From positions 248,001 to 312,000 of the forward strand of contig NZ_BIMK01000007.1 in NCBI RefSeq assembly GCF_004001045.1: a stretch of DNA of 64,000 nucleotides, given 5' to 3'. The notes beneath the pieces are model-generated. The model ran no database searches. It was not told the DNA's origin and was given only the letters and a program-made list of their open reading frames with translations. How positions within the stretch are numbered: position 1 is the first letter of the stretch; each line of letters starts with the position of its first letter. This stretch comes from Paenibacillus chibensis (GTDB lineage: Bacteria > Bacillota > Bacilli > Paenibacillales > Paenibacillaceae). Made by a program: the position numbers and the translations under genes. Positions 1-8,306 of this stretch are shown one piece after another.

Positions 1-444
1 GATATTGATAATGTTCCCTCCGCGTCCCGCTTCGATCATATGCTTGGAAGCCTCGCGCATCAGCAGCATCGGGGCACGGAAATTCAGCTGCATCGTAAAA
101 TCCAAATGCTCCAGCGGCAGCTCCGTAATCGAAGCATACATGCCGATTCCCGCATTATTGATGAGCACATCGATATGCCCCATCGTACGAATCGCCTCAG
201 CTACCGTTCTCTCCGCTTCCGCGGCATCTCTTAAATCTCCTTCGCGGACGATGCATATTCTTCCGGATGCCCGGGCGATTTCCTCGGCGGTACGCTCCGC
301 CATCTCGTCATCCTGATAATGCGTAATCATGATTCCATAACTTTCCTTGGCCAGCGCCAAGGCGATGCCGCGCCCGATGCCGCGGCTGCCTCCCGTCACG
401 AGGGCTGTCTTCTGATGGACGGCTTCTTGCGTTTCTTCTGACAT
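1..444 (-). CDS. SDR family oxidoreductase, 3' end missing (window edge)
   Basis: This is the N-terminal 148 residues of a short-chain dehydrogenase/reductase; the rest lies beyond the left edge. The Rossmann nucleotide-binding glycine motif (TGGSRGIGRG, about residues 17-26) and the NNAG strand motif near residue 91 are visible. The catalytic Ser/Tyr/Lys region is not in the window, so the substrate cannot be inferred. The ATG at 444 is chosen because an AGGAGGC ribosome site lies 6-12 bases upstream. A gap of about 130 bases holding its own promoter-like signals separates it from the upstream permease, so it may be separately transcribed. Confidence 0.85.
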   Translation of the reverse strand, partial: MSEETQEAVHQKTALVTGGSRGIGRGIALALAKESYGIMITHYQDDEMAERTAEEIARASGRICIVREGDLRDAAEAERTVAEAIRTMGHIDVLINNAGIGMYASITELPLEHLDFTMQLNFRAPMLLMREASKHMIEAGRGGNIINI

Positions 445-507
445 ATCCTGCCTCCTTTTTATGCTTGATATATCCGAATGCAGGTTTTCACCTCTTTCAT
501 TACAGAC

Positions 508-521
508 AAACGTTAGCGTTT
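508..521. promoter_or_regulatory. inverted repeat AAACGTTAGCGTTT, possible operator
   Basis: An inverted repeat (AAACG-TTAG-CGTTT) lies between the SDR start and the upstream permease stop, just downstream of a TTGACA box. LacI-type regulators bind similar symmetric sites. No regulator can be assigned from the window. Confidence 0.35.
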
Positions 522-541
522 TCAAAGGATGCTATATACTG

Positions 542-570
542 ATAGAACCTTATTTAGAATAAAATGTCAA
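542..570 (-). promoter_or_regulatory. putative sigma-A promoter of the SDR gene
   Basis: On the minus strand a perfect TTGACA (570-565) is followed after 17 bases by TTCTAT (547-542), a weak -10 box. The signal sits 100 bases upstream of the SDR start. Confidence 0.35.
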
Positions 571-576
571 TCAGCA

Positions 577-1548
577 TTATTTCACCGATACTTTTCGCCC
601 ATAGACCCGCACCCGCGGATCTACGATGGTATACACAATGTCCGTAAGCCAATTGATCAGAACGATAAACGTGGAGACGATCAAAATAATGGCTACAAGC
701 ACAGCATAATCCCTTTGTAAAGCAGAACCTACCATCAACCGCCCCAACCCGTTCCAATTAAACACATTTTCAACGATAGCCGATCCGGCGACGAGGGACG
801 GGATATCCAGTGCCATCAGCGTGATGATCGGGATCAGTGCGTTTTTGAGGGCATGCCGGTAAACGACTCTCCTCTCGGAGGCTCCTTTGGCCCTGGCGGT
901 CATCAGATAGTCCGAGTCCAGCACCTCAAGCATGCCGTCTTTGATAAACTTCAAATAGTAAGCAAGCATCCCTAGCGCCACCGTCGTCGCAGGCAGGATT
1001 AAATGCAGAATCAGATCGCCGATTTGACCTTCCTTGGAAGGCGTATGCATACTGCTCGGGGGCAGCCAGAACAACCGCATCGCGAATAATTGCTGCAGCC
1101 AATAACCGAGCACGAATGCCGGAACGCTAAAACCGATGAATCCGAGAAAAAAAGCCACTCTGTCTGAAATTCCGTACGGTTTTCTACTGTTATGTATTCC
1201 CCATGGAATGGCTATCATTAAAGTGATGATCCAAGCTGTGCCTAATAGAATAATGCTGTTCTTTGCAAACTTCCAAATAAACAGATTGATGGCGGTCATG
1301 TTGTTGTACCCATATCCGAGATCTCCGTGCAAAAGCCCCTTCAGCCATTTGAAATACTGCATGTAGATCGGCAGATCCATGCCATAAGCATGCTTCAGTT
1401 CTTCCACCCTTTTATATTCCTCTTCGCTCATCCCCAAGGTCGCCCATGGATTGCCCGGCATCAGATGCATGAGAATAAAAGCAACCGAAGCAACGATAAA
1501 CAGCACGAATGCGGATTGAAGTGTTCGTCCCAAAATGAATTTCCACAT
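577..1548 (-). CDS. OppB/DppB-type ABC transporter permease (second of tandem pair)
   Basis: An integral membrane permease of the peptide/nickel/oligosaccharide (OppB) class, about 323 residues with six or so hydrophobic segments. The N-terminal MWKFILGRTLQS segment and the cytoplasmic EAA loop (ARAKGASERRVVYRHALKNAL, seen in two parts) mark the family. The ATG at 1548 is preferred over 1566: a GGAGGGGG ribosome site is spaced correctly, and the upstream paralogue starts at the same point (MWVFLLRRTLQS). It is clearly homologous along its whole length to the gene at 1629-2594, with the EAA loop nearly unchanged. No OppC-type partner, ATPase or binding protein is adjacent in the window. The two paralogues may form a heterodimeric channel (inference). 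Confidence 0.85.
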   Translation of the reverse strand: MWKFILGRTLQSAFVLFIVASVAFILMHLMPGNPWATLGMSEEEYKRVEELKHAYGMDLPIYMQYFKWLKGLLHGDLGYGYNNMTAINLFIWKFAKNSIILLGTAWIITLMIAIPWGIHNSRKPYGISDRVAFFLGFIGFSVPAFVLGYWLQQLFAMRLFWLPPSSMHTPSKEGQIGDLILHLILPATTVALGMLAYYLKFIKDGMLEVLDSDYLMTARAKGASERRVVYRHALKNALIPIITLMALDIPSLVAGSAIVENVFNWNGLGRLMVGSALQRDYAVLVAIILIVSTFIVLINWLTDIVYTIVDPRVRVYGRKVSVK

Positions 1549-1628
1549 CGCCCATTCCCCCTCCAATAAATCCGATTATGTAACAAATACAAAAAACGCC
1601 TGCTTCAATAATATGAGATGGATGCCTT

Positions 1629-2594
1629 TTATCGGACCTCTGCCTTGCCTTTTAAACGAACGCGAGGATCTACCAGTGAATACAGTAAATCGGCAATCCA
1701 GTTCGACACAATAACAAACCCCGCTACAATCATGATGACCGCAAGCAATACCGGCAAGTTGCGTGACCTGGCGGAATCCACCATGAGATAACCTAACCCT
1801 CTCCAGTTAAACACGAACTCAACGATTGCTGAACCGCTTACAATCGCCGGTAAATCCAAACCAACCAGTGTAATCAAAGGGATCATCGCGTTTTTAAGCG
1901 CATGCTTGTATATGACTCTCCGCTCCGAAGCCCCTTTTGCCCTGGCGGTCATCAGATAGTCGGCATGCAGTACTTCCATCATGCCGTTCCGGACAAACTT
2001 CAAATAATACGCAAGCATGCCCATGGAGACGGTAATCACGGGCAGGATCATATGCTTGGCCAAATCCCACAAGTCCCCTTCCTTGGACATTTCATGCATG
2101 CTGCTGGGAGGCAGCCAGGAAAGTTCCAGGGCGATGAAGTACTGAAGCCACCTTCCAATAATGAACGCCGGCAGACAAAAACATAACACTCCCAAGACCG
2201 CTGCAACCCGATCCGAGATGCCATACGGTTTTCGGCTGTTGTAGATTCCCCACGGCAATGCAATCATCAACGTGAACAGCCAAGCTGTTCCGAATAAAAT
2301 GAGGCTGTTCTCGACATATTGCCAGATATAGCTGTCGATCGGCCGATAATTATAATCTATTCCTAAATATCCACCTGAAAGTCCTTTGAGCCACTGGAAA
2401 TATTGCAGGTATACCGGCATATCCAGCCCAAGAAGATGCTTCTGTTCTTGAATCCATACGTACTGCTGCGGTGAGAGCCCAACCGTCGACCACATATCTC
2501 CCGGCATGAGATGTGAAAGACAAAAACAGATAAACGTGACAATAAGCATGACGACCACCGATTGAAGGGTTCGGCGCAATAAGAATACCCACAT
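1629..2594 (-). CDS. OppB/DppB-type ABC transporter permease (first of tandem pair)
   Basis: An OppB-class permease of 321 residues with an N-terminal signal-anchor helix, several membrane segments and an EAA loop containing GASERRVIYKHALKNAMIP. Its paralogue follows 80 bases downstream on the same strand; more than half the residues match by eye. Family members normally pair with an OppC-type permease, two ATPases and an extracellular binding protein, none of which is seen here. The start is the ATG at 2594, after a GGGGATC purine stretch. It is the first gene of the pair and is preceded by a promoter-like sequence at 2676-2647. The substrate is unknown. Confidence 0.85.
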   Translation of the reverse strand: MWVFLLRRTLQSVVVMLIVTFICFCLSHLMPGDMWSTVGLSPQQYVWIQEQKHLLGLDMPVYLQYFQWLKGLSGGYLGIDYNYRPIDSYIWQYVENSLILFGTAWLFTLMIALPWGIYNSRKPYGISDRVAAVLGVLCFCLPAFIIGRWLQYFIALELSWLPPSSMHEMSKEGDLWDLAKHMILPVITVSMGMLAYYLKFVRNGMMEVLHADYLMTARAKGASERRVIYKHALKNAMIPLITLVGLDLPAIVSGSAIVEFVFNWRGLGYLMVDSARSRNLPVLLAVIMIVAGFVIVSNWIADLLYSLVDPRVRLKGKAEVR

Positions 2595-2646
2595 GGTTTG
2601 ATCCCCTTTTTTTAAATTGATGCAGGGGCATGTCCGATTGTTTTTA

Positions 2647-2676
2647 TGTATAGACTACCATACTGCTTTTAAACAA
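2647..2676 (-). promoter_or_regulatory. putative sigma-A promoter of the OppB-type pair
   Basis: On the minus strand TTGTTT (2676-2671) and TATACA (2652-2647) are separated by 18 bases, about 50 bases upstream of the first permease start. Confidence 0.35.
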
Positions 2677-2996
2677 ACTATTTATTTTCTGTTTCGACCA
2701 ACCGGACATGCGGAACCTGCTAGAAATGATCATGCTCAGCTTGCATTGAAGGCTTAATAAATGGTTTTAAAGGGAAATTATATCAATAATTAGTCATTTT
2801 ATCATCTGAATTTTTGGGTTTCTAATCTTTATTTTCCATATGATGGGGCCGTGATCGCTCGCAAGCACCTTCTAAACAAAAACACTGCAATCTCTCTTGT
2901 ATTCCAATTATTTGTATAACATCGGACTATCGGACCAAATCATTGCGGAGACGATTCAGAACAGTTTAAACTTGCTAAAAAGCCTGGATTAAAAAC
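2677..2996. other. AT-rich intergenic region, no gene seen
   Basis: No reading frame with a ribosome site, RNA gene or repeat was recognised here. It lies between the permease promoter and the terminator of the sigK fragment. Confidence 0.5.
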
Positions 2997-3035
2997 AAAA
3001 AATCTGCCCCAGACGATGCAAAAGGCAGATTTTTT
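2997..3035 (-). terminator. rho-independent terminator after the truncated sigK
   Basis: A perfect hairpin (AAAATCTGCC paired with GGCAGATTTT) has A/T tracts on both sides, so it can work in both directions. It lies about 80 bases downstream of the truncated sigK stop. Confidence 0.7.
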
Positions 3036-3114
3036 ACATGTACATAAACGGCGCTTTCGCTTACCCATGAATTTTTCCTGTGGTATATGTTGCCCGAAAA
3101 TAGAAAAGATTCGC

Positions 3115-3657
3115 TCAACCCTTCGACTTATAAAACTCATGGTACAGCTTCATCAGCGCCCGCTTCTCGATGCGTGACACGTAGCTGCGGGAGATTCCCA
3201 GCTCCTTGGCGATTTCCCGCTGCGTTCGCTCCTCACCCCCGAATTCCAGGCCGAAGCGGCCCTTAATGACTTCCTGCTCCCGTTCATCCAATATGTCCAG
3301 ATTGCGGTATATTTTGCTTTTCTCGATTTTGAGCTGCACCATATCCGCTACATCATCAGCCTCGCTGCCGAGGATATCAATTAACGTGATTTCATTGCCT
3401 TCTTTGTCAGTACCGATCGGATCATGCAGGGAGACGTCCTTGCGCGTTTTCTTCAAGGAACGCAAATGCATGAGGATTTCATTTTCGATACATCGGGCCG
3501 CGAACGTGGCAAGCTTCGTCCCCTTGTTCGGCCGGTAGCTCTCAATTGCCTTAATCAGTCCAATGGTGCCGATGGAGATCAGGTCCTCCATGTCTTCGCC
3601 TGTGTTATCGAATTTTTTGAGGTTGTGGATACGATGCGATGTCAAGAAAATAATCAT
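3115..3657 (-). pseudogene. sigK: 5'-truncated sigK (sporulation sigma factor), 3' portion
   Basis: From KKFDNTGED to the C-terminus this 180-codon frame matches the intact SigK at 22645-23346 (by eye about nine residues in ten, including [40 protein letters not shown] and [22 protein letters not shown]). The first ~70 residues of SigK, meaning the pro-sequence and the start of region 2.1, are missing. They are replaced by about 12 unrelated codons. Homology stops abruptly near position 3620-3630. There is no ribosome site before the ATG, and thuA ends only 7 bases upstream. Regions 2.2-2.4, 3 and 4 are intact. At the DNA level it differs from the intact copy at many synonymous sites, so it is not a fresh duplication. 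It is probably non-functional, or one half of an interrupted or recombined gene. Confidence 0.85.
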
Positions 3658-3664
3658 TTTTGTT

Positions 3665-4393
3665 TTAAGGAATCAGCTCAAGCGGGGCTACGCGCCCGTA
3701 TGAGACTTTGGCAAGGCTGCTTTTGGCTGCCCACCGGACGCTGTTACTGATAACTTGAAGAACCTCTGGCTGATGGTAGACCGGAAAAGTCTCATGCCCG
3801 GGTCTAAAGTAAAAAATGTTGCCCTGTCCGCGCTTGTAGCAGCAGCCGCTGCGGAACACTTCTCCGCCTTCGAACCAGGAAATAAAGATAAGCTCATCCG
3901 GTGCGGGAATCTCAAAACGCTCGCCATACATTTCTTCCTTTGGAATCTCAATATACTCTCCAAGTCCCTTGGCGATTGGATGGCCCGGTTCAATTACCCA
4001 GATCCGCTCCTTCTCGCCGTCATCACGCCACTTTAAGGCGCCTGTATTGGTACCCATTAAAGCATGGAATATTTTCGAATTATGTCCAGAGTGAAGAACG
4101 ATTAATCCCATCCCGTTTAATACCTTTTTCCGCACCCTTTGCACAATTTCATCACTTACTTCCTCATGCGCCAAATGCCCCCACCATAGAAGTACGTCCG
4201 TTTGCTCCAGCACTTCACTGGTCAATCCATGCTCCGGTTCATCCAGAACTGCAGTACGCACCTCCATATCTTCTTGTGTGTTCAGATAGTTGGCCAGCAC
4301 CGTATGAATACCTTCCGGGTATACAGCTTTAACCTCTTCATTATGTCTTTCGTGACGATACTCGTTCCAGACTGTAACTTTGATTGTAGACAT
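3665..4393 (-). CDS. thuA: ThuA-like trehalose-utilisation family protein
   Basis: A 242-residue cytoplasmic protein of the ThuA family (class I glutamine-amidotransferase-like fold). In Rhizobium, ThuA and ThuB act in oxidation of trehalose and related disaccharides via 3-keto derivatives. Visible family features are [10 protein letters not shown] at the N-terminus, [14 protein letters not shown] near residue 68, [14 protein letters not shown] near 96, and [11 protein letters not shown] near the C-terminus. The start has an AGGGGG ribosome site. A Gfo/Idh/MocA dehydrogenase lies 15 bases upstream, reproducing the usual ThuA-ThuB-like pairing. The divergent AraC-type gene is the likely regulator. 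The actual substrate is inferred only. Confidence 0.85.
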   Translation of the reverse strand: MSTIKVTVWNEYRHERHNEEVKAVYPEGIHTVLANYLNTQEDMEVRTAVLDEPEHGLTSEVLEQTDVLLWWGHLAHEEVSDEIVQRVRKKVLNGMGLIVLHSGHNSKIFHALMGTNTGALKWRDDGEKERIWVIEPGHPIAKGLGEYIEIPKEEMYGERFEIPAPDELIFISWFEGGEVFRSGCCYKRGQGNIFYFRPGHETFPVYHQPEVLQVISNSVRWAAKSSLAKVSYGRVAPLELIP

Positions 4394-4408
4394 GATATTT
4401 CCCCCTTG

Positions 4409-5452
4409 TTATATGAAAATCCACCGTTGTTCTTTTATTGAGACTAGGATTGAATCGATCGTATGCTGGTTTACATAGCCGTCTTCCATTGTGGCGTCGT
4501 ATCCGTCACCTTGTCCACTTACCAGATTAATAAAGGCTGTCATTTGATCCACCTGAAATACTGCAGGAATCTCTATTTTCCTGAATATCTCATCACCATC
4601 TTCAGCTAATTTAACGTATAGAGCATCCTCTTCCTCCAGGTTATACAGCACTGCTCCCCGTTCCCCGAAGATTTCTAACTGCTGAAAGTTTCCGCGGCCG
4701 AATGCAAATCTGGAGATGGACATTGTGGACGAGACACCTCCCTCAACCCTGGCAAGCACATGACAGAAATCATCAACATCCACTTCACCCTTACCTTCAC
4801 CGTCAAGCAAAGGCCGCTCCTTGGTAATCGTTCCGGCATCTGCCATTACCCGTTCTACATTGCCTACAAGAAAACGCTGAAGATCGAGCAAATGCGAACC
4901 CAGATCTCCAAGTGCGCCCGAGCCGGACAGCTCCTTGCGGAACCTCCAGACCAGCGGAATCTGCTTATTCAGCCCCCAGCCTTGCAAATACTGGCCGTAA
5001 ACATGTTTAATTTCGCCTAGCTTCCCTTGATCGATCAGCCATTTTGCATATCTTACCGCTGGCTTGTACCGGTAACTGAAACAGATCATATGCGGTAAGT
5101 CCGTCTCAGTCAGCAGGTCACGCAGTGTGGCAGCTTCCCGTGCATCCAGCGTCACCGGCTTCTCCAGAGCAAACGGCTTTTGCTGCTTGATGGCCTCACA
5201 GGCAATTTCATAATGGTTGTAGTTGGGCGTACCGATACTCACAGCCTCAAGCTCCGGGTCTGCCAGCATTTCTGTATAATTCAAGTACCTTCTTGATTCC
5301 GGGATCTTATATTGCTCCCCCCGGCTTGCCAGCACTTCCTCATCACAATCACAAATCGACCACAAGACCGCTTCATCATTCGCCAGAAGACCGGAAATAT
5401 GCATGTCTGATATACCACCAAGACCAATTACCCCAACTTTCCGTTTTGCCAA
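4409..5452 (-). CDS. Gfo/Idh/MocA family NAD(P)-dependent oxidoreductase
   Basis: About 347 residues with an N-terminal Rossmann domain (KVGVIGLGGISDMHI) and the EKPVTLDA motif near residue 120, whose lysine is catalytic in this family. The C-terminal alpha/beta domain follows. Such enzymes oxidise or epimerise sugar-like substrates; next to ThuA it resembles ThuB-type 3-keto-sugar chemistry (inference). An in-frame ATG exists at 5476, but it has no ribosome site. AGGCAGG is correctly spaced for the TTG at 5452, which gives a sequence starting at the first beta strand, so TTG is chosen. It is transcribed towards thuA and diverges from the AraC-type regulator. Confidence 0.85.
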   Translation of the reverse strand: MAKRKVGVIGLGGISDMHISGLLANDEAVLWSICDCDEEVLASRGEQYKIPESRRYLNYTEMLADPELEAVSIGTPNYNHYEIACEAIKQQKPFALEKPVTLDAREAATLRDLLTETDLPHMICFSYRYKPAVRYAKWLIDQGKLGEIKHVYGQYLQGWGLNKQIPLVWRFRKELSGSGALGDLGSHLLDLQRFLVGNVERVMADAGTITKERPLLDGEGKGEVDVDDFCHVLARVEGGVSSTMSISRFAFGRGNFQQLEIFGERGAVLYNLEEEDALYVKLAEDGDEIFRKIEIPAVFQVDQMTAFINLVSGQGDGYDATMEDGYVNQHTIDSILVSIKEQRWIFI

Positions 5453-5587
5453 TTGCACCACCCTGCCTCTTCTCATATCGTTTGTAACACAATTAAAGTA
5501 TACTTTGTGCTAGAATAAACGAACATGGCGGAAAGATACCCTTTTTGTATAAAAACTACTTTTGACTGGCCTTAAGGGGGCGTAAAT

Positions 5588-6487
5588 ATGTTTGCTGTCA
5601 ATACCGAAATGCTGCCGAGAATCAAACTGATGGGATTCGTTTCCTACAAGCAGCCCTGGATTCATTTTAAAAGAACTACAAACGAGTATGTCCTCTATTT
5701 CATCAAAAGCGGAGAGCTCCATCTTACGGAGAAAGGAACTCACTATATTCTGAAAAAAGGAGATATCCTTTTACTGGAGCCCAATATAGAGCATGAGGGA
5801 ACAAAAAAACATGTCTGTGATTACTACTTTATTCATTTTGAGCATCCGGATATAAGCTTCGCTCAGGCGGAGGATTTACTAACGATGGCCAGGCGCTTCA
5901 TTCTGGAAGAGGAAACGAAGCAAACCGAAGGAGGCGATTTCATTTGCCGATTTCCCAAGCATTATAATTTGTCTAAAAACGTTCTGTCTCTCTCCTTACA
6001 AGCGATGAATGAAATGCTAATGTTATATAGAAGAAAATATTTCAACCGCGGACTAACTGCCCTGAAATTTACCGAATGGCTTATCGAGGTGTCACACGAG
6101 CATTTCATTACCGCACTTCAAGATTATGAGGACAGCAATACCAAGCCCTTGATTAAAGTTCATGCCCTTCTGGACTATATTCACGAGCATTATACAGACA
6201 AAATTACCGGGCAGGGGATCGCGCTGGAATTTGACTGTAATTACGACTATCTGAACCGCGTCTTCACCAGGCTGACAGGTCAGAGCATCATGCGCTATGT
6301 CAACCGCGTAAGGATTAATCATGCGAAAGAGCTTATTGAAGCGACGCATCTGCCGTTTGGTGAAATCGGCTATTTAACCGGTTTGGATGACCCTTTCCAT
6401 TTCAGCAAAGTGTTTAAAAAGGTTGTCGGAGTTACACCATCCCAGTATTACAAAGAGATACGGGGACAGGTAAAAGAACCCCATTAA
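5588..6487 (+). CDS. AraC family transcriptional regulator
   Basis: A 299-residue regulator. The N-terminal half (about residues 20-100) has a cupin-like sensor pattern (KSGELHLTEKGTHYILKKGDILLLEPNIEHEG). The C-terminal ~100 residues form the double helix-turn-helix of AraC proteins, ending FHFSKVFKKVVGVTPSQYYKEIR. GGGGG precedes the ATG. It is transcribed away from the Gfo/Idh-thuA pair and converges on the GH13 gene, so it most likely controls the Gfo/Idh-thuA pair in response to a sugar (inference). Confidence 0.88.
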   Translation: MFAVNTEMLPRIKLMGFVSYKQPWIHFKRTTNEYVLYFIKSGELHLTEKGTHYILKKGDILLLEPNIEHEGTKKHVCDYYFIHFEHPDISFAQAEDLLTMARRFILEEETKQTEGGDFICRFPKHYNLSKNVLSLSLQAMNEMLMLYRRKYFNRGLTALKFTEWLIEVSHEHFITALQDYEDSNTKPLIKVHALLDYIHEHYTDKITGQGIALEFDCNYDYLNRVFTRLTGQSIMRYVNRVRINHAKELIEATHLPFGEIGYLTGLDDPFHFSKVFKKVVGVTPSQYYKEIRGQVKEPH

Positions 6488-6532
6488 AGAACAAAACCGG
6501 GGCAGCATCAGGTGTACCCGATGCTGCCCCGG
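6486..6532 (-). terminator. terminator after the GH13 gene
   Basis: A 13-bp GC-rich stem (CCGGGGCAGCATC and its complement, 6497-6509 and 6520-6532) is followed on the minus strand by TTTTGTTCTTT. The T-run is on the minus side, so it mainly ends the GH13 transcript. Confidence 0.8.
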
Positions 6533-6545
6533 CTGGGGTTAAAGC

Positions 6546-8177
6546 CTACAAAAGTTTAACGGCGAAGGCCTCGTACGGACGCAATTGTAAATGTTCGAAG
6601 TCTACGTCTTCTCTGGAATAGTTCCCAATAATAAATTCCCCTGCCTGTCCGATCCCCGGCAATTCCAGTGCCACGGACTCCCTGCTGAAATTGGCAGTTA
6701 CCAGCCAGGTCTGACCTTCGTAACGGCGGTAATACATGAACACTTGATCCGGCACACCCGTCACCAGTTCAAAACCACCCCATACAACGATCGGATTGTT
6801 CTTTCGCAGTTCGATTAACTTCCGGTAGCAGTGGAACACTGAATCCGGATCCTCCAGATTCGCCTTCATGTTAATTTCTGTATAATTCGGATTTACATGC
6901 AGCCATGGCTCTCCGGTTGTGAATCCCCCGTTAGGGGTAGCATCCCATTGAATCGGTGTCCGGGCATTATCTCTTCCCTTGGCATTAATGGAATGAATAA
7001 TCTCTTCCTCGGCATATCCGCCTGCAAGCCGTTCATGATACATATTGATGCTCTCTATATCCTGCACTTCGCTGATCTCTTGCACCGGATAATTGGTCAT
7101 TCCAAGCTCTTCACCTTGATAAATGTAAGGTGTGCCCTTCATTAAGTGCAGCAGAATGGCAAACATCTTCGCGCTCTGCACACGGTACTGCCCGTCATCC
7201 CCCCACCGGGATACAATTCTCGGCAAGTCATGATTGTTCCAGAACAGGCTGTTCCAGCCTTCGTTCCCCAGCTCTGTCTGCCATTTCGCCAGCACCTGTT
7301 TTAATTCACTTACAGCAAGCGGCTTCAAATCCCATTTTTCTCTGCCCTCCTGCTGATCCAGACCGATATGTTCAAACTGGAATACCATGGAAAGCTCGTT
7401 CCGGTCCGGATTGGAATACAGCTTAGCCGCTTCCGGTGTCGCCCCCCAAGTCTCCCCCACGGTCAGAACATCATGCTTGCCAAACGTCTCCCGGTTCATT
7501 TCCTGAAGATATTCATGCAGCTTCGGCCCATTTCCTGTAATCTCCTGATCCGGTATTTTGCCGACCAGATCAATCACATCCATACGGAATCCTCCGACCC
7601 CTTTATCCAGCCAGAAATTCATCATATCCCATACCTCTTGCCGGACTTTGGGGTTCTCCCAGTTCAAGTCCGGCTGTCTGCGGCTGAACAAGTGCAGATA
7701 GTACTGGCCGCTCGTTTCATCAAGCTCCCAGGCCGAACCGCTGAATGTCGAACGCAGGGAATTGGGAACTCCGCCGTTCACCGGATCACGCCAGATATAG
7801 TAGTCCCGGTAAGGATTGTCTTTTCCCTTGCGGGCTTCAATGAACCATGGATGCTCATCCGAAGTATGATTGACCACCAGATCCATAATAATCCGGATGT
7901 TGCGGTGCCCTGCTTGTTCGATTAATTCATCCATATCCTCCATTGTTCCGAATTCGCTCATAATATCCTGATAATCACTGATGTCATAGCCGTTATCATC
8001 ATTTGGCGACTTATAAACGGGACTAAGCCAGATCGCGGTAATACCAAGCTGCTCGAGATAGTCTAATCTGTTGATAATTCCCCGGAGATCGCCGATCCCA
8101 TCCCCGTCGCTATCCTGAAAACTCCTTGGGTAGATCTGGTAGATAACCGCTGTCTGCCACCATTTCGTATTACTCAA
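6546..8177 (-). CDS. GH13 oligo-1,6-glucosidase / alpha-glucosidase
   Basis: A cytoplasmic alpha-glucosidase of about 543 residues without a signal peptide; the usual length for the oligo-1,6-glucosidase/DexB group. Conserved regions are visible: DLVVNHTSDEHPWF, GGFRMDVIDLVGK (nucleophile Asp about 200), VGETWG (acid/base Glu about 242) and NNHDLPR (Asp about 317). A valine directly follows the nucleophile. In this family valine there goes with alpha-1,6 specificity, and alanine/threonine-type residues with alpha-1,4. This fits the neighbouring GH66 gene: imported isomalto-oligosaccharides would be cut to glucose. The frame opens at 8186 with GTG, but the AGGAG site overlaps it. The TTG at 8177 is spaced correctly and is preferred. 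Confidence 0.9.
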   Translation of the reverse strand: MSNTKWWQTAVIYQIYPRSFQDSDGDGIGDLRGIINRLDYLEQLGITAIWLSPVYKSPNDDNGYDISDYQDIMSEFGTMEDMDELIEQAGHRNIRIIMDLVVNHTSDEHPWFIEARKGKDNPYRDYYIWRDPVNGGVPNSLRSTFSGSAWELDETSGQYYLHLFSRRQPDLNWENPKVRQEVWDMMNFWLDKGVGGFRMDVIDLVGKIPDQEITGNGPKLHEYLQEMNRETFGKHDVLTVGETWGATPEAAKLYSNPDRNELSMVFQFEHIGLDQQEGREKWDLKPLAVSELKQVLAKWQTELGNEGWNSLFWNNHDLPRIVSRWGDDGQYRVQSAKMFAILLHLMKGTPYIYQGEELGMTNYPVQEISEVQDIESINMYHERLAGGYAEEEIIHSINAKGRDNARTPIQWDATPNGGFTTGEPWLHVNPNYTEINMKANLEDPDSVFHCYRKLIELRKNNPIVVWGGFELVTGVPDQVFMYYRRYEGQTWLVTANFSRESVALELPGIGQAGEFIIGNYSREDVDFEHLQLRPYEAFAVKLL

Positions 8178-8306
8178 TGCAATCACTCCTATATGTTCTA
8201 TTTATCTATAACTATAAACCAAAAATGAAAAGAGACATAACCGAAGGATTATGCCCCTTTGTCAGACAGATTCGTTTAACAAATAAATTCAGTAATGGAG
8301 CACCGC

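Noticed and set aside
3115..3657. Truncated sigK as a working SpoIIIC-like half of a split gene rearranged during sporulation
   Set aside because: The window already has an intact sigK and no recombinase gene. There is no matching 5' half ending at the same point, so programmed rearrangement is not supported here; a past integration is simpler.
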